DNA of 64,000 nt from Burkholderiaceae bacterium (GTDB lineage: Bacteria > Pseudomonadota > Gammaproteobacteria > Burkholderiales > Burkholderiaceae_C). Both the position numbers and the translations under genes were made by a program. The notes below the pieces were generated by a model that made no database searches, had not been told where the DNA came from, and was given only the letters and a program-made list of their open reading frames with translations. Shown one piece after another: positions 26,313-34,550 of this stretch (within the stretch, counting starts at the first letter, position 1; the number at the start of each line of letters is the position of its first letter). The stretch lies in the NCBI GenBank assembly GCA_014879745.1, contig JACSRM010000245.1, positions 1 through 64,000 on the forward strand. Reading direction: 5' to 3'.

Positions 26313-27497
26313 ATGCCGAGCGCCGATCGAGCCGCCCTCACCAGGCGCTTTGCGGCGGTGCGGGATGCGTCCGTCAGGCTTGTCGCGTCGCTGTCCGCGG
26401 AAGACCAGTGCGTGCAATCGATGCCGGACGCAAGCCCGACGAAATGGCATCTCGCGCACACGAGCTGGTTCTTCGAAGCGGTCGTGCTGCAGCCACACGC
26501 ACGCGCCTGGCGCTGCTTCGATGCGCGCTTCGCGCGGCTCTTCAATTCGTACTACGAGAGCCTTGGCCCGCGCCACCCGCGGCCACAGCGCGGCATGCTG
26601 ACGCGGCCCGCGCTCGCCGAGATCCACGCCTATCGCAAGGCGGTCGACGCCGCGGTCGCGGATTTCATCCACGAAAGCCCGGCGCAGGATTTCGCGCGTG
26701 CCGCGCCGCTCGTCGAACTCGGCCTGCATCACGAGCAGCAGCACCAGGAACTGATGCTGACCGATATCCTGCACCTGCTGTCGCTCAACCCGCTGCGCCC
26801 TGCGGCGCTCGATGTGCCGGCGCTGCGCCGCCCCGCGGCCGATGCGGGCTGGATCGAGCATCCGGGCGGCGAGGTCGGGATCGGTCATGCCGGCGCGGCA
26901 TTCGCTTTCGACAACGAGACCCCGCGCCATGCGGTGCGTCTGCAGCCGTTCGCGCTCGCCAACCGGCTCGTCACGAACGGCGAGTACCAGCGCTTCATCG
27001 ACGACGGCGGCTACACGCAGCCCGGCCTGTGGCTGTCGGACGGCCTGGCCGCGGTGCAGACCGCGGGCTGGCGCGCGCCGCTGTACTGGCTGGACGATGG
27101 GACCGAGTTCACGCTGAACGGCGTCGTGCCCCGCGACGCCGATGCGCCGGTGCGTCACCTGAGCTTCTACGAAGCGGCGGCCTACGCCGAATGGACCGGC
27201 GCCCGGCTGCCGACCGAGTTCGAGTGGGAGGCGGCGGTCAGCGGGCCGACGCCGCCGGCCCAGGCTTTCGGCGACGTGTGGCAATGGACGCGCTCGTCCT
27301 ACGACCCCTACCCGCGCTTTCGGCCCGCGGCCGGTGCGATCGGCGAATACAACGGCAAATTCATGGTCGGCCAGATCGTGCTGCGCGGCAGCAGCCTCGC
27401 CACACCCGAGGGCCATGCCCGGGCCACGTATCGCAACTTCTTCCCGCCGGCGGCGCGCTGGCAGTTCAGCGGGCTGCGGCTCGCGCAGGACCTGTGA
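26313..27497 (+). CDS. egtB: Ergothioneine biosynthesis sulfoxide synthase EgtB
   Basis: A 394-residue non-haem iron enzyme that joins trimethylhistidine (hercynine) to a thiol donor, forming the C-S bond of ergothioneine as a sulfoxide. The N-terminal DinB-like domain supplies the iron ligands: His49 in KWHLAHTSWFFE and the HX3HXE motif (His140, His144, Glu146) in LHHEQQHQELMLTD. The C-terminal FGE-sulfatase-like domain includes LVTNGEYQRFIDDGGY, RLPTEFEWEAA and the end RNFFPPAARWQFSGLRLA. The ATG at 26313 gives the normal family N-terminus; a GTG at 26229 would add an atypical stretch. The stop overlaps the egtD start by four bases. Confidence 0.96.
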   Translation: MPSADRAALTRRFAAVRDASVRLVASLSAEDQCVQSMPDASPTKWHLAHTSWFFEAVVLQPHARAWRCFDARFARLFNSYYESLGPRHPRPQRGMLTRPALAEIHAYRKAVDAAVADFIHESPAQDFARAAPLVELGLHHEQQHQELMLTDILHLLSLNPLRPAALDVPALRRPAADAGWIEHPGGEVGIGHAGAAFAFDNETPRHAVRLQPFALANRLVTNGEYQRFIDDGGYTQPGLWLSDGLAAVQTAGWRAPLYWLDDGTEFTLNGVVPRDADAPVRHLSFYEAAAYAEWTGARLPTEFEWEAAVSGPTPPAQAFGDVWQWTRSSYDPYPRFRPAAGAIGEYNGKFMVGQIVLRGSSLATPEGHARATYRNFFPPAARWQFSGLRLAQDL

Positions 27498-28426
27498 CCG
27501 AATTCGAACAGGCGCTCGTCACCGGCTTGTCGGCCCGGCCGCGCAGCATCGCGCCGAAGTGGTTCTATGACGCCGAAGGCTCGAGACTGTTCGAGCGCAT
27601 CTGCGAACTGCCCGAGTACTACCCGACGCGGACCGAACTCGCCCTGCTCGATCGCCACGCGCCCGAGATCGCGAGCCGCATCGGCCCGCGCTGCGAGATC
27701 GTCGAATTCGGCGCCGGCGCGATCCGCAAGCTGCGGGTTCTGCTCGGCGCGCTCGACCGCCCGGCGCGGTTCGTGCCGATCGACATCTCGGGCGAGCATC
27801 TGCTCGAAGCGGCGACCTTGTTGCGGCGCGCTCACCCTGCGCTCGAGGTGCGGCCGCTGGTCGCCGACTTCACCCGCGCCCTCGCGCTGCCGCCGGCGGC
27901 CGGGCCGCGCATCGGCTTCTTTCCGGGAAGCTCGATCGGCAACTTCGATCCGCCGGCCGCGGTGGAACTGCTGCGTCACTTCGCCTCGCTGCTGGGCGGC
28001 GGCGGCTTGCTGATCGGTGTCGATCGGATCAAGGATCCGGCCGCCCTGCACGCCGCATACAACGACAGCGCGGGCGTCACCGCGGCGTTCAACCTGAATC
28101 TCTGGGCGCGCGCGAACCGCGAAGCCGGGGCCGGCTTCGACCTCGCGCAATGGATGCACTCGGCGTTCTACAACGCGCCGCTGCAGCGCATCGAGATGCA
28201 CCTCGTAAGCCGGCGCGCGCAGCGCGTGACGATCGCGGGCACCCCGTTCGACTTCGCCGAAGGCGCGAGCGTGCACACCGAGAACTCGTACAAGTACACC
28301 GTCGCCGGCTTTCAGGCGCTCGCGCGCGACGCGGGGTTGACGCCCGCCGCCTGCTGGAGCGACGGCGCGCAGCGCTTCGCGCTGCACTGGCTGACGCCGG
28401 AGCCGGCCGCGGCGCCGCAGCGCTGA
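27494..28426 (+). CDS. egtD: L-histidine N-alpha-methyltransferase EgtD
   Basis: A 310-residue SAM-dependent enzyme that trimethylates histidine to hercynine, the first step of ergothioneine synthesis. Family features are the start with PKWFYDAEGSRLFERICELP and EYYPTRTELALL, the SAM loop EFGAGAIRKLRVLLGAL (normally G-S-G/A-x-S/T-K), FFPGSSIGNFDP, and the histidine-binding region TENSYKYTVAGFQALARDAG. The start is a GTG at 27494, overlapping the egtB stop in GTGA, so translation is coupled. No egtA, egtC or egtE gene is nearby. Final C-S lyase cleavage must be supplied elsewhere. It converges with the PanE-like gene, 11 bases between stops. Confidence 0.95.
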   Translation: MTEFEQALVTGLSARPRSIAPKWFYDAEGSRLFERICELPEYYPTRTELALLDRHAPEIASRIGPRCEIVEFGAGAIRKLRVLLGALDRPARFVPIDISGEHLLEAATLLRRAHPALEVRPLVADFTRALALPPAAGPRIGFFPGSSIGNFDPPAAVELLRHFASLLGGGGLLIGVDRIKDPAALHAAYNDSAGVTAAFNLNLWARANREAGAGFDLAQWMHSAFYNAPLQRIEMHLVSRRAQRVTIAGTPFDFAEGASVHTENSYKYTVAGFQALARDAGLTPAACWSDGAQRFALHWLTPEPAAAPQR

Positions 28427-28437
28427 GGCCCGCTTCG

Positions 28438-29457
28438 CTACGTGGAGACGCGCAACGGCTGCACGCGCAATTGCGACGGCCCGGCGGCGAGGGTCTCGGC
28501 GAGCAGCTTGACGAGCGCATAGACGGCATCGATATGCGGCGTCGGCGTACCGGTCAGGCGGCCGAGCTCGGCGACCGAGCCGACGAGGGCGTCGATCTCC
28601 GGCGCGCGGCCGGCTTCGACATCCTGCAGCATCGAGGTCTTGTGCTCGCCGACCTTCTCGGCCCCGGCGATGCGGCGTTCGAGCGTGACGCGAAAGGCTA
28701 TGCCGAGCTTGGCCGCAACGGCCTGCGCCTCGCGCATCATGTCGGCCGCCAGCTCGCGCGTGAGTGGAAAGCGGCAGATGCCGGCGAGCGTCGCGTGCGA
28801 GAGCGCGCTGATCGGATTGAAGGTCAGGTTGCCCCACAGCTTGAGCCAGATCTCGGCGCGGATATCGTCGAGCACCGGCGACTTGAAGCCGGCCGCCTCG
28901 AAGCACTGCGAAACGCGCTTCACCCGCTCGCTCGCCGAGCCGTCGAGTTCGCCGACCGGGAAGCGGTCGCCCTCGACGTGACGCACGACGCCCGGCGCGA
29001 GCAGTTCGCACGCCGGGTAGACGACGCTGCCGATGATCCGGTCCGCCGGCACGCTGCGCAACAGCACGCCGCCCGGATCGACGCTTTCGACGCTGCTGCC
29101 GGCAAGCTTCCCGCCGTGGCCGTGGAAGTACCAGAACGGGATGCCGTTTTGCATCGTCACGATCACCGTCTGCGGTCCGATCAGCGCGGGCAGATCGCCG
29201 ACCAGCGCCGCCACCTGGTGCGCCTTGACGGCGATGACGACGATATCCTGCGGCCCGGCCTGCGCATAGTCGTTCGTCGCCAGCACGTTGCGGGCAACGT
29301 GCTCGGCTCCGTCGTGCATCACGAGCTTCATGCCGGCGCGGCGTATCGTCTCGAGGTTCGCGCCGCGCACCATAAAGGTCACGTCTTCGCCCGCGAGGGC
29401 GAGCTTGACGCCGACATAGCCGCCGATCGCGCCGGCACCGATGATTGCGATTTTCAT
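28438..29457 (-). CDS. Ketopantoate reductase family protein (2-dehydropantoate 2-reductase-like)
   Basis: A 339-residue NADPH-dependent reductase. The N-terminal Rossmann loop is MKIAIIGAGAIGGYVGVKLA. The catalytic region AEIWLKLWGNLTFNPISAL holds the conserved Lys and Asn, and the C-terminal domain has GEHKTSMLQDVEAGRAPEID, typical of PanE/ApbA proteins. In pantothenate synthesis the enzyme reduces 2-dehydropantoate. The protein is longer than E. coli PanE (about 300) and Burkholderiales carry several paralogues, so the substrate may differ. It is divergent from an FAH-family gene, a common pairing of small-acid catabolism genes. Confidence 0.88.
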   Translation of the reverse strand: MKIAIIGAGAIGGYVGVKLALAGEDVTFMVRGANLETIRRAGMKLVMHDGAEHVARNVLATNDYAQAGPQDIVVIAVKAHQVAALVGDLPALIGPQTVIVTMQNGIPFWYFHGHGGKLAGSSVESVDPGGVLLRSVPADRIIGSVVYPACELLAPGVVRHVEGDRFPVGELDGSASERVKRVSQCFEAAGFKSPVLDDIRAEIWLKLWGNLTFNPISALSHATLAGICRFPLTRELAADMMREAQAVAAKLGIAFRVTLERRIAGAEKVGEHKTSMLQDVEAGRAPEIDALVGSVAELGRLTGTPTPHIDAVYALVKLLAETLAAGPSQLRVQPLRVST

Positions 29458-29604
29458 GATCCCCGCTGTGTCCTCGCTTGCTGCCGTCGATCGATTGTTC
29501 CGTTGCACAAATCCTAATCGATCTCGCGGCGACGGCGCCGCCGGGCCGACAATCGAACGGTCCGCGAAAGCTACTGTCCACTTCGACTGCCTGGAGACTT
29601 CAGC

Positions 29605-30399
29605 ATGGATGCACAACATCGACTCTGGGTGCGCTTTCGCGCACCCGACGGCAGCGTCGGCTTCGGCACGCTGCAGGATGGGCAGATCGCCGAGCATCGC
29701 GGCGACATGTTCGCCGCGCCGCAGCCGACGGGGCGCTTCGTCGCGCTCGACGGCGTGAAGCTGCTGCGGCCGATGCAGCCGGGCAAGGTGCTCGCGCTGT
29801 GGAACAACTTCAAGGCGCTCGGCGACAAGCTCGGCCTTTCGGCTCCGCCCGAGCCGCTGTACTTCCTGAAGGCGCCGAATTCGTTCGCCGACCCGGGCGA
29901 CGCGATCGTGCAGCCGCGCGACAAGGGCAAGGTGATCTACGAAGGCGAACTCGCGATCGTGATCGGCCAGCGGGCCAGCGGCGTCGCCGAGGCGGACGCG
30001 ATGGCGCATGTCTTCGGCTACACCTGCGTCAACGACGTGACCGCGGTCGAGCTTCTGAACCGCGACCCGACGTTTGCGCAGTGGACGCGCGCCAAGGGCA
30101 TGGACGGCTTCTGCCCGCTCGGGCCGGCGATCGCGACCGGCCTCGATGCCGCCAGGCTCGTCGTGCGCACGACCTTGAACGGCGAGCTGCGCCAGGAGTT
30201 TCCGATCAGCGATATGCGCTTCTCGGTCGCTCAGCTCGTGAGCCTGATCTCGCACGATATGACGCTCGATGCGGGCGACGCGATCCTGTGCGGCACCTCG
30301 CTCGGCGTCGGTTCGATGAAGCCCGGCAGCGAGGTCTCGATCGAGATCGACGGCATCGGCTCGCTCGCCAATCGCTACGTCGCGCGCGACCTCACTTGA
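29605..30399 (+). CDS. Fumarylacetoacetate hydrolase (FAH) family protein
   Basis: A 264-residue metal-dependent hydrolase/decarboxylase/isomerase of the FAH superfamily. The acidic metal site is visible as IYEGELAIVIGQRA (E-x-E) and the catalytic core continues with FGYTCVNDVTAVELLNRDPT, WTRAKGMDGFCPLGPAI, and DAILCGTSLGVGSMKPG. Family members act on acylpyruvates or 2-hydroxyhepta-dienedioate-type intermediates of aromatic degradation. The exact substrate is unknown. GGAG lies eight bases before the ATG at 29605. The 3' end overlaps the convergent TerC-UspA gene by eight bases. Confidence 0.9.
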   Translation: MDAQHRLWVRFRAPDGSVGFGTLQDGQIAEHRGDMFAAPQPTGRFVALDGVKLLRPMQPGKVLALWNNFKALGDKLGLSAPPEPLYFLKAPNSFADPGDAIVQPRDKGKVIYEGELAIVIGQRASGVAEADAMAHVFGYTCVNDVTAVELLNRDPTFAQWTRAKGMDGFCPLGPAIATGLDAARLVVRTTLNGELRQEFPISDMRFSVAQLVSLISHDMTLDAGDAILCGTSLGVGSMKPGSEVSIEIDGIGSLANRYVARDLT

Positions 30400-31588
30400 C
30401 GAGCATGACCGGCACCGTCGCCTGCGCGACGGTCGATTGCGCGACCGATCCGATCAATGCCGCAGTGTGCGTGCCGAGACCGCGGGTGCCCATCACGATC
30501 AGGTCCGCCCCGATCCGCTCGGCCAGTTCGGCGATCACCGTACCCGGATCGCCGACCCGCCGGTGCACCTGATGCGCGAAGCCGGCTTCGTCGAGCCTTG
30601 CCCGCACCGGTGACAACGCCTCTTCGCTGCGCTCCTGGTAGTACTCGTCGATCGTCTTGCCGGCGATGAAGGTCGATACGTCGCGCGGCAGCGGGCGCTG
30701 CACGTTGACGACGTGCAGCTCGACGCCATCCGGCTCGCGCAGGTCGCGCCGCAGTTCGATCACATGGGCCGTCGCGCGCCGGCAAGACTCCGAGCCGTCC
30801 GCCGCCAGCAGCAGGCGCCGCAGGCCGACGGGGGCACGCGCCGCCGCGACGCCCGGGACCGGCACGGCCCTGGCCCTGCGCCGTGTCGAGACCCACTTGC
30901 CGATCGCCAGCACGAGCAGCGCACCCGCCGCGCCCGCGCCGTAGCGCAGCGCGTCGGTGACGACGAGTTTCGGCATCGCCGATATCACATCCGGGCGCGC
31001 GACGGCCGGGTCGGTCACGACCATCGTCCCGGCGATCCAGCCGAGCAGCATGCCGCCGAGCGTGACGACGATCGGAAAGCGGTCCATCAGCTTGATCACC
31101 ATCTGACTGCCCCAGACGATGATCGGAATGCTGACGAGTACGCCGAAGATCACGAGCACCATGCCGTGGCCGTGCCCCGACGCCTCGGCGGCGCCGGCAA
31201 TCGCGATCACGTTGTCGATGCTCATCACGAGGTCGGCGACGATGACGGTCTTGACCGCGCCCCACAGCCTCTCGCTGCCCTCGATATTGCCGTGCGCGTC
31301 GTCGTGCTCGGGCAGCAGCAGCTTGACGCCGATCCAGACCAGCAGCAGCGCGCCGACGATCTTGAGAAACGGAATCGCGAGCAGCTGCAGCGCGAAGAAG
31401 ATGAGGACGATGCGCAGCACGATCGCACCCGCCGTTCCCCACAGGATGCCGCGCAGGCGCTGCTTGGGCGGCAGCTTGCGGCAGGCGAGCGCGATGACGA
31501 CCGCGTTGTCGCCGCCGAGCAGGATGTCGATCATGATGATCTGGCCGACCGCGATCCAGAACTCGGGTGTCGAAAGCATGTGGGCCAT
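30392..31588 (-). CDS. TerC-family membrane protein fused to a C-terminal UspA domain
   Basis: A 398-residue fusion. Residues ~1-235 form a TerC/YjbE-type membrane domain with about seven helices and the conserved acidic motifs IDILLGGDNAVVIALA and DLVMSIDNVIAIAGAAE, implicated in Mn2+ or Ca2+ export. A basic linker (STRRRARA) leads to a universal-stress-protein domain (~255-398): LLLAADGSESCRRATAHVI, then MGTRGLGTHTAALIGSVAQS, a perfect G-x2-G-x9-G-S ATP-binding signature. A nucleotide-binding Usp module on a metal exporter suggests ATP- or stress-responsive control (inference). No manganese (yybP-ykoY) riboswitch is recognisable in the 118 bases separating it from the formate dehydrogenase gene upstream. 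Cotranscription with that gene is possible. Confidence 0.92.
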   Translation of the reverse strand: MAHMLSTPEFWIAVGQIIMIDILLGGDNAVVIALACRKLPPKQRLRGILWGTAGAIVLRIVLIFFALQLLAIPFLKIVGALLLVWIGVKLLLPEHDDAHGNIEGSERLWGAVKTVIVADLVMSIDNVIAIAGAAEASGHGHGMVLVIFGVLVSIPIIVWGSQMVIKLMDRFPIVVTLGGMLLGWIAGTMVVTDPAVARPDVISAMPKLVVTDALRYGAGAAGALLVLAIGKWVSTRRRARAVPVPGVAAARAPVGLRRLLLAADGSESCRRATAHVIELRRDLREPDGVELHVVNVQRPLPRDVSTFIAGKTIDEYYQERSEEALSPVRARLDEAGFAHQVHRRVGDPGTVIAELAERIGADLIVMGTRGLGTHTAALIGSVAQSTVAQATVPVMLVK

Positions 31589-31706
31589 GGGTCTTTGCTC
31601 GTGCTCGGCGCTGCGCAGAAGGTTGGGAAAGGGTACGGCGAAAGAGCGTTCGCGGTTCGGGCCGTGGGATTGCGTGCTGCGTCCGCCGCCGGCGCGATGC
31701 CTGCCG

Positions 31707-34550
31707 TCAGCTCAGCAACTGCCCGCCGCCGAAGCTCCCCTGGGTCGGTGCGGCCCCGCCGCGTTCGATGCGTACCGCGCAGTACTTCAGCTCGGGGATC
31801 TTCGCGAACGGGTCGAGGGCCGGATTGGTCAGCTTGTTGATCGCCGCCTCGTAGTAGCAAAACGGCACGAAGACGGCACCGCGCGGCGTGCCCGGCTCGG
31901 CGCGCGCGTAAAGGCTCACCCTGCCGCGGCGCGATTCGATGGTCACCACCTCACCCGGCCGGGCACCGAACGCCTCCAGGTCGAGCGGGTGGACGAGCAC
32001 CGTCGGGTCGGGCTCGATCGCATCGAGCACGCTCGCCCGCCGCGTCATGCTGCCGGTGTGCCAGTGCTCGAGCTGGCGGCCGGTGATGAGCACCATCGGA
32101 AACTCGGCATCGGGGCGCTCGGCGGCGGGAACGATATCGACCGGGACGAAGCGCGCCTTGCCCCCTTCACGCGGAAAGTCATCGACGAAGACGACCGGCT
32201 CGCCCGGATCGCCCTCCTTCGTGCAGGGATAGGTCACCGCATGCTCGCGCTCGAGGCGATCCCAGGTGATGCCGGCGATGCTCGGCATCGTATGGCGCAT
32301 CTCGTCGAATACCTCGCTCGCATCGCGATAGTTCCACGCCAGCCCGAGGCGGCGGCCGATCTGCTGGATGATCCACAGGTCCTGGCGCGCATCGCCGGGC
32401 GGCGTGATCGCCTGGCGCGCCATCTGCACCATGCGGTCGGTATTCGTGAAGGTCCCGGTCTTCTCGGGAAAGGCGCTCGCCGGCAGGATGACGTCGGCCA
32501 GATACGCCGTCTCGGTCAGGAAGATGTCCTGCACGACGAGGTGCTCCAGCATCGCCAGCGCCTCGCGGGCGTGGTTCGCATCGGGATCGGACATCGCCGG
32601 GTTCTCGCCCTGCACGAACATGCCGCGAATCTCGCCGCGCTTGGCGGCGTGCATGACCTCGACGACGGTCAGCCCGACCCGGTCGTCGAGCGTGCCGGCG
32701 GCGAGCCCCCAGGCGTGCTCGAAATGCGCGCGCACCTCGGGCCGGCTCACGTGCTGATAGTCGGGCAGCATCATCGGAATCAGCCCGGCATCCGACGCAC
32801 CCTGGACGTTGTTCTGCCCGCGCAGCGGATGCAGGCCCGTCCCCGGCCGCCCGATCTGGCCCGTCATCAGCGCCAGCGCGATCAGGCAACGCGCGTTGTC
32901 GGTGCCATGCACATGCTGGCTCACGCCCATGCCCCACAGGATCATCGAGGCTTTCGACGTGGCGTACAGCCGCGCGACGTAGCGCAGCGTCTCGGCGTCG
33001 ATGCCGCAGATCGGCGCCATCGCCTCCGGCGCATAGCGCTCGACGTTGCGCCGCAATTCGTCGAAGCCGATCGTGCGGCTCGCGATGAAGCCTTCGTCGG
33101 CGAGGCCCTCGGTGACGATGACATGCATCATCGCGTTGAGCATCGCGACATCGGTGGATGGCTTGAACTGCAGGAAGCGATGCGCATGGCGCGCCAGGTC
33201 CGGGCGCCGCGGATCGCAGACGATCAGCTTGGTTCCCGCCTTCACCGCATTCTTCAGGAAGGTCGCCGCGACCGGATGGTTCACCGTCGGGTTCGAGCCG
33301 ATCACGATCACGACCTCGGCCTTCGTCACGTCCATCACCGGGTTGCTCACCGCACCCGAGCCGATACCTTCGAGCAGCGCGACGACCGACGATGCATGGC
33401 ACAGCCGCGTGCAGTGATCGACGTTGTTGCTGCCAAAGCCGGTGCGCACGAGCTTCTGGAACAGATACGCCTCCTCGTTGCTGCCCTTGGCCGAGCCGAA
33501 CCCGGCGAGCGACCGCGGGCCATGCCGGTCGCGGATGGCCGCGAGCCGGCCGCCGGCAAGGTCGAGGGCCTCGTCCCACGTCGCCTCGCGAAAGATATCC
33601 AGCACGCGATTCGGGTCGATCGTGAAATCGCCGCGCTTGGGCGGCGCATCGCTGCGCCGGATGAGCGGCTTCGTCAGGCGCTGCGGATGGTGTGCATAGT
33701 CGAAGCCGTAGCGTCCCTTGACGCACAACCGCCCCTGGTTGGCCGGGCCCATGCGGCCCTCGGCGAAGACGATGCGGTTGTCCTTGACGTGATAGGTAAG
33801 CTGGCAGCCGACGCCGCAATACGGGCACACCGAAGGAACCTGCCTGTCCGGCACCTCGAGCGAGACGCCGCGCGCGGTCATCGAGGCATCGGTCCAGACC
33901 CTGTTCGCCAAGGCGCCGGTCGGACACGCCTGGACGCATTCGCCGCAGCCGACGCAGCTCGATGCGCCCATCGCATCGTCCATGTCGAACATGATCCGCA
34001 TCTCGGCGCCGCGCGCAGCGAGGCCGATGACGTCGTTGACCTGCTCGTCGCGGCAGGCTCGCAGGCAGCGCGTGCACTGGATGCAGGCCTCCAGATGCAC
34101 CGCCATCGCCGGGTGCGACAGGTCGGGCGGCGGCTGCACGCGCGGCGCGAAGCGCGGCTTGCCGACACCAAGCCGGGCAGCCCAGGTGTCGAGCTCGTTG
34201 TCGCGCGCGTAGGCCTGCGCCGGCATATCGGCGAGCAGCAATTCGAGCACGAGCCGCTGCGACTTGCGCGCGCGTTCGCTGCCGGTCGTGACCGTCATGC
34301 CATGGCCTGCCGTGCGGCAGCACGCCGGCGCGAGCACGCGTTCGCCTGCGATCTCGACGACGCAGGCGCGGCAGTTGCCGGCTTGCGCCAGCCCCGGCTT
34401 GTAGCAAAGGCGCGGTATCTCGACCCCCTCGCGGTCGGCAACGTCGATCAGCCGTTCGCCGCTTCGCGCCTGCACCTCGCGGCCGTCGAGCATGAAGCTG
34501 ATCGCCGGCGCATCGGGCGCCGCCGCCTGCCAGGGCACGCGCGCATTCAT
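31707..34550 (-). CDS. fdsA: NAD-dependent formate dehydrogenase, catalytic (molybdenum) subunit
   Basis: A 947-residue cytoplasmic subunit oxidising formate to CO2 at a bis-MGD molybdenum or tungsten centre. N-terminal [2Fe-2S] ferredoxin domain: CYKPGLAQAGNCRACVV and a later Cys. Two [4Fe-4S] motifs follow (CIQCTRCLRACRDEQ and CVGCGECVQACPTGAL), then the cluster next to the cofactor, CPYCGVGCQLTYHV. The metal ligand is Cys384 in HCTRLCHASSV, the place of selenocysteine in E. coli FdhF, so this is a Cys-type enzyme. The C-terminal molybdopterin dinucleotide domain ends in VPFCYYEAAINKLTNPALDP. The start overlaps the FdsGB stop (ATGA), so the subunits are translationally coupled. No fdsC/fdhD or fdsD follows. 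Confidence 0.95.
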   Translation of the reverse strand: MNARVPWQAAAPDAPAISFMLDGREVQARSGERLIDVADREGVEIPRLCYKPGLAQAGNCRACVVEIAGERVLAPACCRTAGHGMTVTTGSERARKSQRLVLELLLADMPAQAYARDNELDTWAARLGVGKPRFAPRVQPPPDLSHPAMAVHLEACIQCTRCLRACRDEQVNDVIGLAARGAEMRIMFDMDDAMGASSCVGCGECVQACPTGALANRVWTDASMTARGVSLEVPDRQVPSVCPYCGVGCQLTYHVKDNRIVFAEGRMGPANQGRLCVKGRYGFDYAHHPQRLTKPLIRRSDAPPKRGDFTIDPNRVLDIFREATWDEALDLAGGRLAAIRDRHGPRSLAGFGSAKGSNEEAYLFQKLVRTGFGSNNVDHCTRLCHASSVVALLEGIGSGAVSNPVMDVTKAEVVIVIGSNPTVNHPVAATFLKNAVKAGTKLIVCDPRRPDLARHAHRFLQFKPSTDVAMLNAMMHVIVTEGLADEGFIASRTIGFDELRRNVERYAPEAMAPICGIDAETLRYVARLYATSKASMILWGMGVSQHVHGTDNARCLIALALMTGQIGRPGTGLHPLRGQNNVQGASDAGLIPMMLPDYQHVSRPEVRAHFEHAWGLAAGTLDDRVGLTVVEVMHAAKRGEIRGMFVQGENPAMSDPDANHAREALAMLEHLVVQDIFLTETAYLADVILPASAFPEKTGTFTNTDRMVQMARQAITPPGDARQDLWIIQQIGRRLGLAWNYRDASEVFDEMRHTMPSIAGITWDRLEREHAVTYPCTKEGDPGEPVVFVDDFPREGGKARFVPVDIVPAAERPDAEFPMVLITGRQLEHWHTGSMTRRASVLDAIEPDPTVLVHPLDLEAFGARPGEVVTIESRRGRVSLYARAEPGTPRGAVFVPFCYYEAAINKLTNPALDPFAKIPELKYCAVRIERGGAAPTQGSFGGGQLLS

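Noticed and set aside
31589-31706. Possible manganese (yybP-ykoY) riboswitch upstream of the TerC-UspA gene
   Set aside because: The conserved loop sequences of that riboswitch are not recognisable and the gap is only 118 bases after fdsA.
33399-33413. Possible selenocysteine in formate dehydrogenase
   Set aside because: The metal-ligand codon at residue 384 is TGC (Cys), not TGA, so no recoding is needed.
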